Below are positions 1 to 7,355 of a DNA stretch of 64,000 bases, piece by piece; the stretch's first letter is position 1; each line of letters opens with the position of its first letter. Under the pieces are notes generated by a model. That model worked only from the letters and a program-made list of their open reading frames with translations. It did not search any database and was not told the origin of the DNA. The stretch comes from DASUPK01 sp963815665 (GTDB lineage Bacteria; Actinomycetota; Thermoleophilia; Solirubrobacterales; 70-9), in NCBI GenBank assembly GCA_963815665.1, contig CAWFHN010000018.1, positions 1 to 64,000 on the forward strand, given 5' to 3'. Position numbers and translations under genes: made by a program.

Positions 1-244
1 AACTGCGCTTGCCGCGCGACCTCTTCGGCCTGGTTTCGTGCTGGGCCTCGACGGCCAGCTTCTCCGCTTGCTTCTCCGACAAGTCGGCCCGCGACCAGAG
101 CTCATCGAGCAGGTCAACGCCAAGATCACGACGGAGCGCCTCCTCGATCACCTCGCTCTCGCGCTGGCCGCCGCGAGCCGCGCGGTGCTTGACCGCGCGC
201 AGCACCTCGTCGTCGATCGTCAGCGTGGTGCGCACCTTCGCCAT
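1..244 (-). CDS. ribbon-helix-helix antitoxin-like protein, C-terminus off the left edge
   Basis: Reading left from the ATG at 244 gives an open frame of 81 codons with no stop before the edge, so the gene is partial. The N-terminus MAKVRTTLTIDDEVL is the beta strand plus first helix typical of CopG/VapB/Arc DNA-binding antitoxins. It is followed by a helix rich in Arg and Glu (RESEVIEEALRRDLG) and a basic tail. Such proteins usually repress their own operon and neutralise a PIN or other toxin encoded just downstream, which here would lie outside the window. It sits next to a tRNA-like 3' half, a common setting for mobile-element cargo. Family assignment is good; the toxin partner is inference. 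Confidence 0.6.
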   Translation of the reverse strand, partial: MAKVRTTLTIDDEVLRAVKHRAARGGQRESEVIEEALRRDLGVDLLDELWSRADLSEKQAEKLAVEAQHETRPKRSRGKRS

Positions 245-269
245 ATATGCATCATAGCGTCATGATGCG

Positions 270-319
270 AACTTTCCTGGGGGCCGAAAGGTCGCTGGTT
301 CAAAATCCAGTCGCCCCGA
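270..319 (+). pseudogene. tRNA-Pro-like 3' half (possible att scar)
   Basis: The segment resembles the 3' half of a tRNA-Pro(GGG): a GGGGG anticodon-loop-like run, a GGTCG variable region, a T-stem GCTGG/CCAGT around TTCAAAAT, then CGCCCCG-A as the 3' acceptor strand. The matching 5' acceptor CGGGGCG and the D-arm are absent upstream, and the T-loop has 8 bases rather than 7, so this is not an intact tRNA. Integrases that target tRNA genes leave 3'-half copies like this at the far end of an element. The match to tRNA-Pro is from memory. Confidence 0.4.
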
Positions 320-334
320 CTTTTCCCCTGTGAT

Positions 335-568
335 TCAGGCAGGCGGCTCGTCCAGTGGGGTGGGCAGACCGCCGAGCGCCTGAACGCCGTCAACCGTGCG
401 CTGAAGGTCCTTGAGCATCCGGCGGCAGTTGGGGCACCAGCGCGCATGGCGGGTGACCTGGCGTGCGTCGCGCGGGTCGAGCTCGCCGTCGATCAGGTCA
501 GACATCTTCGCCCGGGTCTCGCGGCACATCTCGTGGTAGCGCTTGATCGGGTTGATGGTCGGCGTCAT
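335..568 (-). CDS. zinc-finger anti-sigma factor (ZAS/zf-HC2 type)
   Basis: This 77-residue soluble protein carries the H-x3-C-x2-C zinc motif as HARWCPNC around residue 42, preceded by a helix beginning YHEMCRETRAKM. Small proteins of this type bind an ECF sigma factor and release it when the zinc-thiol centre is oxidised or otherwise perturbed. No membrane segment is seen, so it would act in the cytoplasm like RsrA. Its ATG overlaps the stop of the upstream sigma gene as ATGA, so the pair is translationally coupled. The sensed signal is unknown; the thioredoxin operon transcribed away from the pair suggests redox. Confidence 0.8.
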   Translation of the reverse strand: MTPTINPIKRYHEMCRETRAKMSDLIDGELDPRDARQVTRHARWCPNCRRMLKDLQRTVDGVQALGGLPTPLDEPPA

Positions 569-1167
569 CCGTATCCCTCCTCGAAGTAGTGGTCCAGCTC
601 GGCGCGGAGAGCCATGCGCCCGCGGTGGAGGCGGCTCTTCAGTGCTCGCTCCCCGATCCCCAGGACCTCCGCGGCCTCCGTGGTGCTCAGTCCCTCGACG
701 TCGCGCAGGGTTACGGCCGTGCGGTAGTCGAGCGGGAGCTCGGCGAGTGCGGCGTCGACCGCCTGCAGGAACTCCCGCGACTCGAAGACGCGCTCGGGCT
801 GGCTGCCCCAGTCGGGGACGCGCTCGCCGACCAGGTCGATCATCTCCAGCGGCTCCTCGCTGTGGCGCCGCAGGCCGCGATAGGCCTCGTTGATCCCGAT
901 CCGGGTGAGCCAGGTGTAGAAGCGTGAGCGTCCCTCGAAGCGGCCGATGTTCTTCCAGGCCCGGATCAGCGCCTCCTGGACCGCGTCGTAGGCGGCGTCG
1001 CAGTCCCGGGTGATGCGGAAGAGCGTGCGCCGCAGGCGCGTCGAATAGCGATCGGCGAGCTGGTTGAAGGCCGCCTCGTCGCCGTTTCGCGCGCGAGAGA
1101 CAAGCCGTTCCTCGTTTTCGGCCGTATCAGGCAATGGGAGGCTCGGTGCTATGGCGACTCCGGTCAT
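565..1167 (-). CDS. ECF-family RNA polymerase sigma factor
   Basis: The roughly 200-residue product has region 2 (AFNQLADRYSTRLRRTLFRI, then DAVQEALIRAWKNIGRFEG) and region 4 (ALAELPLDYRTAVTLRDVEG, then EAAEVLGIGERALKSRLHRG with its helix-turn-helix). That is the complete two-domain plan of group 4 sigma factors. I start it at the ATG at 1167, where MTGVAIAPS begins; the open frame continues to 1290, but the extra residues overlap the divergent thioredoxin gene and look unlike sigma sequence. The zinc anti-sigma gene follows directly. The divergent thioredoxin-radical SAM operon is the obvious candidate target; this is inference. Confidence 0.9.
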   Translation of the reverse strand: MTGVAIAPSLPLPDTAENEERLVSRARNGDEAAFNQLADRYSTRLRRTLFRITRDCDAAYDAVQEALIRAWKNIGRFEGRSRFYTWLTRIGINEAYRGLRRHSEEPLEMIDLVGERVPDWGSQPERVFESREFLQAVDAALAELPLDYRTAVTLRDVEGLSTTEAAEVLGIGERALKSRLHRGRMALRAELDHYFEEGYG

Positions 1168-1200
1168 CTTCGCCGTTAAGACCCATCGAGTGGCGAAATA

Positions 1201-1224
1201 GATTCGTAATCTGGATCGCGAATC
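1201..1224. promoter_or_regulatory. inverted repeat in the sigma/thioredoxin divergent promoter region
   Basis: GATTCG and CGAATC face each other across 12 bases, midway between the divergent sigma and thioredoxin starts. This could be an operator for either gene. No consensus promoter for a known ECF sigma could be picked out by eye nearby. Confidence 0.25.
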
Positions 1225-1277
1225 CTTTGAGGCACCGATGCGGTCCGATCGGCACCAACAGGAAAGGAAGGACCAAA

Positions 1278-1619
1278 ATGAGCGAGACAATCACGCTCAC
1301 TCAGGGGAACTTCAAGCAGGAGGTGCTCGAGTCCGAGGTGCCGGTGCTGGTCGACTACTGGGCGGCGTGGTGCGGGCCCTGTCGCGTGCTCGGCCCCGTG
1401 GTCGATGAGATCGCCAGAGAGCATGCCGGGTCGTTGAAGGTCGGCAAGGTCGACGTGGACGCCGAGCCGGAGCTGGCCGCCGGCGCGGGCGCGCTCAGCA
1501 TCCCCTTCGTGGTGCTCTACCGCGATGGCGAGCCGGTCGCGCGTGCGGTCGGAGCGATGCCGAGGCGCTCGCTCGAGGGGGCGCTCGGGCTCGTCCACGA
1601 GCTGGATCGAGCCGCGTAG
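1278..1619 (+). CDS. thioredoxin
   Basis: This 113-residue thioredoxin fold has the active site WCGPC at about residues 31-35 in the context YWAAWCGPCRVL, and the cis-proline region SIPFVVLYRDGEPV. It would reduce protein disulfides in the cytoplasm. The ATG at 1278 follows a strong purine-rich Shine-Dalgarno (GGAAAGGAAGG at about 1261), so the longer open frame upstream is not used. The stop TAG overlaps the GTG of the radical SAM gene by one base, making this the lead gene of an operon. Being divergent from a zinc anti-sigma/sigma pair suggests induction by thiol stress. Confidence 0.9.
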   Translation: MSETITLTQGNFKQEVLESEVPVLVDYWAAWCGPCRVLGPVVDEIAREHAGSLKVGKVDVDAEPELAAGAGALSIPFVVLYRDGEPVARAVGAMPRRSLEGALGLVHELDRAA

Positions 1620-2995
1620 TGCTTCGCTCGACCACCTCGATCTGCCCTCGCTGCAAGCGCCTGCTGAACGCCCAGCTGCTCGAGCGCGATGGCAAGGTGG
1701 TGCTGTCCCGTGTCTGCCCGGACCACGGTCTCTTCGAGGCCGTGGTCTACGGGGATGCCGAGCGCTGGGCGGAGGTGCAGCGCTTCAACAAGCCCGGCGA
1801 GCAGCCGGTCGAGCGGCAGACCGAGACCGTCGAGGGCTGTCCCCACAACTGCGGGATCTGTCCGGAACACGCCCAGCACACCTGCCTCGGGATCATCGAG
1901 GTGAACACCGCCTGCAACCTGGACTGCCCGATCTGCTTCGCCGACTCGGGCACGGGGGCGCAGGAGCACGGCTTCTCGCTCTCGCTCGAGCAGGTGGAGT
2001 CCATGCTGGACGCGTTCGTCCGCGCCGAGGGCGAGCCCGAGGCGGTGCAGCTCTCCGGCGGCGAGCCCTCGATCCACCCGCAGATCCTGGAGATGCTCCA
2101 AGCCGCTAAGGACCGGGAGATCCCGCTGGTGATGTTGAACACGAACGGGATCCGGCTCGCCCGTGACCCACGCTTCGCCCCGGTGCTGGCCGAGATCGGG
2201 GTCCACGTCTACCTCCAGTTTGACGGCCTCCGGGAGGAGACGCAGCTGGCGATCCGGGGCAAGGACCTGACGGAGGAGAAGCTGCGCGCCCTCGACCGCT
2301 GCGCCGAGGCGGGGGTCAGCGTCTCCCTGGCGGCGGCGGTGGAGCGCCGGATCAACGAGGCGGAGGTCGGGGAGATCGTCCGCTTCGGGATCGAGCACCC
2401 GGCCGTGACCGGCGTCTTCTTCCAGCCCGTCACCCACTCCGGACGCTTCCGCGTGGACGCCGACCCGCTCGACAAGCTCACCAACCCCGACGTGATCGAC
2501 GCGATCGCGGAGCAGCTGCCGGAGTGGTTCCGCTCCGACGACTTCATCCCCGTGCCCTGCTGTTCCCCGACCTGCCGCTCGGCGACGTTCGCGCTCTACG
2601 ACGGAGAGGACCTGGTTCCCCTGCCGCGCCTGGTCGACGTCGAGCAGTACCTCGACTACGTCTCGAACCGCGCCGTGCCCGATCCGGAGGTGCGGACGGC
2701 GCTGGAGGGCCTCTGGTCCGCCAAGGCCGCGGGCGGCACCGCGCCGGCGGCGGAGCGGCTCGAGTGTGTGGCCTGCTCGACGGCCATGCCCGAGGAGCTC
2801 AGGGAGGTCGCGGCGCAGGGGTTCATGATCGTGGTCCAGGACTTCCAGGACCCGTACACGCTCGAGGTCGAGAAGCTCCGCAAGTGCTGCGTCTCGGAGA
2901 TCGTCCCCGACGGCCGCCTGATCCCCTTCTGCGCCTACAACTCGGTCGGCTACCGCGAGCAGATCCGGAGGGAGGTCGCCCGTGCCACCGGCTGA
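1619..2995 (+). CDS. radical SAM protein of the Tes/MJ0619-like group
   Basis: This 458-residue protein begins with a Cys-pair zinc-ribbon-like segment (ICPRCKRLL, later VCPDHG), then CPHNCGICPEHAQHTC at about residue 74. The radical SAM cluster motif CNLDCPICF follows near residue 99, with SGGEPS as the SAM-binding GGE motif. More cysteines follow at PCCSPTCRS and in a C-terminal CCVSEIVPDGRLIPFC block. This layout of several Cys clusters matches the archaeal tetraether-lipid synthase (Tes)/MJ0619 family and its bacterial relatives, not ArsS. Substrate is uncertain: lipid C-C coupling or methyl transfer are the family precedents. It overlaps the next gene by 14 bp, so their products probably act together. 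Confidence 0.75.
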   Translation: MLRSTTSICPRCKRLLNAQLLERDGKVVLSRVCPDHGLFEAVVYGDAERWAEVQRFNKPGEQPVERQTETVEGCPHNCGICPEHAQHTCLGIIEVNTACNLDCPICFADSGTGAQEHGFSLSLEQVESMLDAFVRAEGEPEAVQLSGGEPSIHPQILEMLQAAKDREIPLVMLNTNGIRLARDPRFAPVLAEIGVHVYLQFDGLREETQLAIRGKDLTEEKLRALDRCAEAGVSVSLAAAVERRINEAEVGEIVRFGIEHPAVTGVFFQPVTHSGRFRVDADPLDKLTNPDVIDAIAEQLPEWFRSDDFIPVPCCSPTCRSATFALYDGEDLVPLPRLVDVEQYLDYVSNRAVPDPEVRTALEGLWSAKAAGGTAPAAERLECVACSTAMPEELREVAAQGFMIVVQDFQDPYTLEVEKLRKCCVSEIVPDGRLIPFCAYNSVGYREQIRREVARATG

Positions 2996-3797
2996 CCAGG
3001 CGCTCTCCGAGCTCGGCCCCGAGGAGCTGAAGTCGTGCTGTGCCTCGGCCTACGAGCATCCGGCGGTCCGCTGGCTGCTCGGCGGCGAGCTCCACCCGGG
3101 CGGCGAGCGGGCGACCCGTCGCGCCCTCGAGCTGATCATGCTGGCCCGGGGCGACCGGCTGTTGGACGTCGCCTCCGGAGCCGGGACCTCGGCGATGCTC
3201 GCGGCGCGGGAGTTCGGCGCCAAGGTGACCGGTGTCGACTACGGGGAGGAGGCCGTGCTCGGGGCCACCGCTGCTGCCAGTGCCGAGCGCCTCGACTATC
3301 GGGTCAGGTTCGCCCGCGGCGACGCGGAGAATCTCGCGCTCCCCGACGGCTCCTTCGACACGGTCCTCTGCGAGTGCTCTCTCTGCACCTTCCCCGACAA
3401 GACGCGTGCCCTCGCCGAGATGCGGCGCGTGCTGCGACCGAGCGGCCGGGTGGCGATCTCCGACGTCGTCGTTGACCCGGAGCGCCTGCCCGAGGAGTTG
3501 CTCGGCCCGATCGCGACGATCGCCTGCGTCGGCTCGGCGCTCACCCGAACCGGCTACGAGGAGCTGCTTGCCGAAGCCGGGTTCGCCCTGTTCAGCGTGG
3601 AGGAGAGGGCCGAGGACACCGCCGCCTTCGCCGAGCGGATCGAGGAGCGATTGAGGGGCGCGCGGCTGCTGGGAGCCGACTCGTTGGCGGGCTCGCCCGT
3701 CGGAATCGAGGACGCGATTCGGCTCGCCGGACTGGCCCGTGAGGCGGTCGCCGACGGCGCGATCGGCTACGCGATCTTCGCTGCGACGAAGCCCTAG
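2982..3797 (+). CDS. SAM-dependent methyltransferase, arsenite methyltransferase (ArsM)-like
   Basis: This 271-residue class I methyltransferase has the SAM-binding loop LLDVASGAGTSAML (about residues 55-68) and an acidic end VDYGEEAV. It has cysteines where ArsM enzymes have theirs: SCCASAYEH near the N-terminus, CECSLCTFPDK in the middle, and IACVGSALT near residue 185 before the segment matching the ArsM AGALT region. The stretch RVLRPSGRVAISDVVV also follows ArsM closely. It starts at the GTG at 2982, inside the radical SAM gene. Methylation of arsenic, another thiophilic element, or a product of the radical SAM step are all possible; I cannot choose between them from sequence. Confidence 0.75.
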   Translation: MPPADQALSELGPEELKSCCASAYEHPAVRWLLGGELHPGGERATRRALELIMLARGDRLLDVASGAGTSAMLAAREFGAKVTGVDYGEEAVLGATAAASAERLDYRVRFARGDAENLALPDGSFDTVLCECSLCTFPDKTRALAEMRRVLRPSGRVAISDVVVDPERLPEELLGPIATIACVGSALTRTGYEELLAEAGFALFSVEERAEDTAAFAERIEERLRGARLLGADSLAGSPVGIEDAIRLAGLAREAVADGAIGYAIFAATKP

Positions 3798-3802
3798 AGC
3801 TG

Positions 3803-4564
3803 ATGGCGCGCGCGACCATCCTCAATCCCGACGCCGCTCCGCTCCACCTCGATCCGGTCGATCTCTCCGAGCAGATCCTGGCCGAAGCCAAGTCGGTCCA
3901 GGGCCCGGAGCACTGCGCCCGGCTCGACCGGCTGACCGCTCAGCTTCACGGAGTCGATCCCGACGGGCTGGCGGGCGATTCGGAGCGAATCGCCTTCTGG
4001 GCGAATCTCTACAACGCGCTGATCCTCCACTGCCTCTGCCTCAGGCCCTTGAAGGGAAGTCTGCTGAGGCACCTGCGGATGTTCGACCGGATCGCCTACG
4101 GGGTCGGCGGTCACGACTACCCGCTCAACCTGATCGAGCACGGCGTCCTGCGAGGCAACCGCCGCCCGCCGTTCCGAGTGCGCCGGCTGCTCGGACAATC
4201 GGATCCGCGGCTGGCGGCCGCAGTCTCGAGCGTCGATCCCCGGATCCACTTCGCGCTCAATTGCGGCGCCCGTTCCTGTCCGCCAATCCGCGCCTATGAC
4301 CCCGAAGTCCTGGAAGATCAGCTCGAGCTGAGCACCCGCAGCTACCTGGAGGCGGAGACGCAAATCGAAGTCGAGCGCTGCCGGATCAAGCTGCCACGGC
4401 TGATGCGCCTCTACCGCGCGGACTTCGGCAGCCGTGACGAGCAACTCGCCTTCGCCGCCGCGCACGTTCCCGGCGTGCGCGAGTGCCTGGAGCGAAGGAG
4501 CCGGACACCACGGGTCCGGTATTCGAAATTCGACTGGACCGTGACGCCACCGCGCTCGGCCTAG
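3803..4564 (+). CDS. DUF547 domain protein
   Basis: This 253-residue soluble protein carries the DUF547 core: IAFWANLYNALILHCL near residue 70, the Cys motif HFALNCGARSCPPIRAYDP around residue 152, and a C-terminal LYRADFG segment. The function of DUF547 is not established. The conserved Cys and His residues and a papain-like or transglutaminase-like fold have been discussed, and from memory such genes occur near some arsenic-methylation loci. It lies 5 bp after the ArsM-like gene and shares the operon. No signal peptide is evident, unlike some family members. Confidence 0.75.
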   Translation: MARATILNPDAAPLHLDPVDLSEQILAEAKSVQGPEHCARLDRLTAQLHGVDPDGLAGDSERIAFWANLYNALILHCLCLRPLKGSLLRHLRMFDRIAYGVGGHDYPLNLIEHGVLRGNRRPPFRVRRLLGQSDPRLAAAVSSVDPRIHFALNCGARSCPPIRAYDPEVLEDQLELSTRSYLEAETQIEVERCRIKLPRLMRLYRADFGSRDEQLAFAAAHVPGVRECLERRSRTPRVRYSKFDWTVTPPRSA

Positions 4565-4626
4565 CCGCGCGCTGAGATGTCGCAGCGGCTGAATCATTTC
4601 CCCTGGTTGGATGGAGCAGATCTGCA

Positions 4627-4863
4627 ATGACCCCGAAGGAGGCCCTGCGGATCTGCCGCCAGCCCGAGCACCTGCGCCGAACCGTCACGATTGCGCTCGT
4701 CGTCGGCACGATTCTGACCGCGATCAACCAGCTCGACGTGATCCTCGGCGGTGATGCGACAGCCTTCACTTGGGTCAAGTGCGGACTCAACTACTGCGTT
4801 CCCTTCGTCGTCTCGAATCTCGGCCTGCTTGCCGGCAAGCGCGCCGAGGGCGAATCCCGCTAG
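4627..4863 (+). CDS. nrtS: NrtS-like small membrane protein (nitrate/nitrite transport family)
   Basis: This 78-residue protein has two membrane helices (about 20-38 and 53-70). The conserved family pattern is visible: an N-terminal RRTVTIALVVGTILTAINQ, a short loop with GGDATAF, and KCGLNYCVPFVVSNLG. NrtS proteins work as small oligomeric nitrate/nitrite transporters in some cyanobacteria. The gene's stop overlaps the next gene's GTG (TAGTG), so it shares the operon with the methyltransferases. That context does not point to nitrate, so a different anion is possible. Confidence 0.65.
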   Translation: MTPKEALRICRQPEHLRRTVTIALVVGTILTAINQLDVILGGDATAFTWVKCGLNYCVPFVVSNLGLLAGKRAEGESR

Positions 4864-5501
4864 TGGCACCCGATCGATGGTCGCGCTGGTCCCGCTGGTA
4901 TGGGCTCCAGATTCCGTTGGAGCTCCGCCCCGTGAGGGCACTGGTCGAGATGCTCGAGGTCGGGCAGTCCGAGGCGGTGCTCGACCTGGGGACCGGGACC
5001 GGCATCGTCCTGCGCGAGCTCGCCCGCTCGGCACAGCCACCCGGAACGGCGGTGGGCGTCGACCGCTCGGCCGAGATGCTCGCCCGGGTCCCCGACCTGC
5101 CCGCGGCCTGGCGGCTGCTCGAGGCCGACGCCGCCTCGCTGCCGTTCGATGACGACAGCTTCGACGTCGTCACGGCCAGCTACCTGCTCCACCTCCTCGA
5201 TCGGGAGGAGCGGGCACGGGTGATCGCCGAAGCGATCCGAGTGCTCGCGCCTGGCGGCCGCCTCGGGACGGTCACGGTGGCCCCGCCCGCCGGGGGCATC
5301 TCGTCGTTCGCGACCTGGCCGATCCGGGCCCTCGCGCGCCGCTCGCACGGCGTGCTCGCCGGGCTGCGCCCCCTCGACCCGGGGCCCGAGTTTCTCGCGG
5401 CGGGTCTGCGCCCGGTCCGCGGGCGACGGGTCAGCGCCGGTTATCCATCCCTGTGCGTCGTCGCTGAATCGTTTCCGCTTCGAGCGGGATCGGATGGGTA
5501 G
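4863..5501 (+). CDS. class I SAM-dependent methyltransferase
   Basis: This 212-residue protein has the glycine-rich SAM loop VLDLGTGTGIVLRELA at about residue 40, an acidic loop GVDRSAEML, and the post-III segment RVLAPGGRLGTVTVAP. It resembles UbiE/phospholipid methyltransferase relatives. The GTG at 4863, overlapping the NrtS stop, is the best start because the preceding frame overlaps NrtS. It is shorter than UbiE and lacks the ArsM cysteines, so it is a different methyltransferase from the one at 2982. Its substrate is not recognisable. Confidence 0.75.
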   Translation: MAPDRWSRWSRWYGLQIPLELRPVRALVEMLEVGQSEAVLDLGTGTGIVLRELARSAQPPGTAVGVDRSAEMLARVPDLPAAWRLLEADAASLPFDDDSFDVVTASYLLHLLDREERARVIAEAIRVLAPGGRLGTVTVAPPAGGISSFATWPIRALARRSHGVLAGLRPLDPGPEFLAAGLRPVRGRRVSAGYPSLCVVAESFPLRAGSDG

Positions 5502-5528
5502 ACCGAAACGACCCATAGGAGCGTCACG

Positions 5529-5810
5529 ATGAAGGCAGTCTTCAACGGCAAGGTGATCGCGGAGAGCGACGAGACGATCTACCTGGAGGGCAATCATTAT
5601 TTCCCGTCCGAGAGCGTCGACGATCGCTACCTGAAGCGAAGCGCGATGCGCTCGATCTGCCCCTGGAAGGGGATCGCGAGCTACTACACGATCGAGGCCG
5701 GCGGCACAACGAGCCGCCACGCGGCATGGACCTATCGTCATCCGTATCCCTGGATCCGCAAGATCCGCAACCACGTCGCGTTCTGGGACGGGGTCGAGAT
5801 CGAGGACTAG
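5529..5810 (+). CDS. DUF427 domain protein
   Basis: This 93-residue protein is almost entirely one DUF427 domain: KAVFNGKVIAES, YFPSESV, the conserved SICPWKGIASYY motif near residue 43, and the closing HVAFWDGVEIE. The biochemical role of this domain is not known; it often occurs near redox or methyltransferase genes. A Shine-Dalgarno TAGGAG lies before the ATG. It follows the methyltransferase by 27 bp and may be the last gene of the operon that starts with thioredoxin. Confidence 0.8.
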   Translation: MKAVFNGKVIAESDETIYLEGNHYFPSESVDDRYLKRSAMRSICPWKGIASYYTIEAGGTTSRHAAWTYRHPYPWIRKIRNHVAFWDGVEIED

Positions 5811-5864
5811 GGCCGCAGAGACGATTCATGGCTCAACTTCCGCGCCTGAGCCGCCGAAGAGAGC

Positions 5865-7355
5865 ATGGTGAGCTCCAGAGCGCTGCAGCGGGGGATCGTG
5901 ATCGCGATGATCCTCGCGACTGTCGGTGGCGCGCTCGGCGCCTACCTCGTCTCGCACAGCCAGCTCCATTCGCGGCGATCGCATCAGGTCTCGAACGTCC
6001 GCCAGGCCATCTCCGACGCGGTCAGCCGGCGCGCCTACTACCTCCAGGACGTGGCGGACATGGTCGGCGTGCACGACGACGCCGACGAGGCCGAGTTCTC
6101 CCGCTACGCCCACGTTCGCGGTCGCAACGAGGATGCGATCGTGGCGGTCGAGTGGATACGGCGAGCCCCGAGCGGAAAGCTGGTCCCGCCGGCCGACATT
6201 GGCCCTGACCCCGAGCTCATCAAGCCCTCGGACCCGGCGAACAACAGGCTCGGCGACGCTGAGGCAAATCCCACGGCGACGCCCGTGATCAAGCAGGCCT
6301 CGCTCCACAAGCATGTGGGGGTCTCGGCGCCGGTCAGGCTGGCCAACGGCGACTCCGCCTTCTACCTGGCGGTCCCCGTCGTCTCCCATCGCTTCAGCGG
6401 CGACGTTTCGAGCGTCGAGTCACGGAGTACGGTCGTTGGACTGGTCGACGCGCAACAGCTGGTCGCCGAGGCTCAACCGAGCGGCCAGCAGACCGCTCTT
6501 CAGCTCCGCGACCGGGTGACCCCTCTGGCCACGATTGGATCCGGCCTGCACGACGCGCTCCGGAGCGCCGTCGCGGCTCCCTCGCGCAACTGGACGCTCA
6601 CCGTCGACGGCGCCTCGCTGACCACCGCGGAGAAGGCGCTGCCCTGGCTGATCCTGCTCATCGGTGGCGCCCTCACCTTCACGGTCGCGATCGTCCTGCG
6701 CACCCTGGGACGCAGGCGGGACGCGGCTGTGGCGCTCGCGGACGAGCGGTCCACGGAGCTGGCCGCCACACTCGAACGAGTCGAGCAGGCGAACCGCGAG
6801 CTCGAGCGGGCGCGGTCGGAGGCCGAACGCCTCTCGCGCGAGGACCCGGTCACCGGGATCTTCAACCGCCGGCACTTCGGCGAGGTCCTGGCCCGGGAGC
6901 TCAGCGATCCCGAGGACGGCGCCACGCCCGCGGTCCTGCTTCTGGATCTCGATCACTTCAAGCGCGTCAACGACGAGCATGGGCACCTGATGGGGGACGC
7001 CGTGCTCCAATCGGTGACCGACCGGATCGCCTCGGTGCTCCGTGAGGACGACTGCCTGGCGCGCTGGGGCGGGGAGGAGTTCGCCGTGCTCGCGCCCTCG
7101 ATCGATCGCGAGGGCGTGCGCATCCTGGCCGAACGCGCGCGCGAGGCGCTCGCCGAGGCCCCGGTGAGCGTCGGCGATGTCTCGATCGACCTCACCCTCT
7201 CGGTCGGGGGCGCGCTCGCCACCTATGGGCAGCACACGCCGGACGCCCTCGTCCACGCCGCGGACCAGGCGCTCTATGAGGCGAAGGGCGCCGGCCGGAA
7301 CTGCGTGCGCATCTGGGAAACGGGCCGTGCGCCGAGCGGCGTCAGTGCACGGTGA
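5865..7355 (+). CDS. membrane diguanylate cyclase with CHASE-type sensor domain
   Basis: This 496-residue protein has an N-terminal membrane helix (about 10-28), an extracytoplasmic CHASE-like domain (about 30-235, with EFSRYAHVRGRNEDAIVAVEW), a second helix (about 248-268), a coiled coil and a C-terminal GGDEF domain. The catalytic signature is GGEEF near residue 401. REDD lies five residues before it and fits the RxxD inhibitory site, so product inhibition by c-di-GMP is expected. It makes c-di-GMP from GTP in response to an external ligand. Its last 14 bp overlap the convergent lysozyme gene. Confidence 0.9.
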   Translation: MVSSRALQRGIVIAMILATVGGALGAYLVSHSQLHSRRSHQVSNVRQAISDAVSRRAYYLQDVADMVGVHDDADEAEFSRYAHVRGRNEDAIVAVEWIRRAPSGKLVPPADIGPDPELIKPSDPANNRLGDAEANPTATPVIKQASLHKHVGVSAPVRLANGDSAFYLAVPVVSHRFSGDVSSVESRSTVVGLVDAQQLVAEAQPSGQQTALQLRDRVTPLATIGSGLHDALRSAVAAPSRNWTLTVDGASLTTAEKALPWLILLIGGALTFTVAIVLRTLGRRRDAAVALADERSTELAATLERVEQANRELERARSEAERLSREDPVTGIFNRRHFGEVLARELSDPEDGATPAVLLLDLDHFKRVNDEHGHLMGDAVLQSVTDRIASVLREDDCLARWGGEEFAVLAPSIDREGVRILAERAREALAEAPVSVGDVSIDLTLSVGGALATYGQHTPDALVHAADQALYEAKGAGRNCVRIWETGRAPSGVSAR

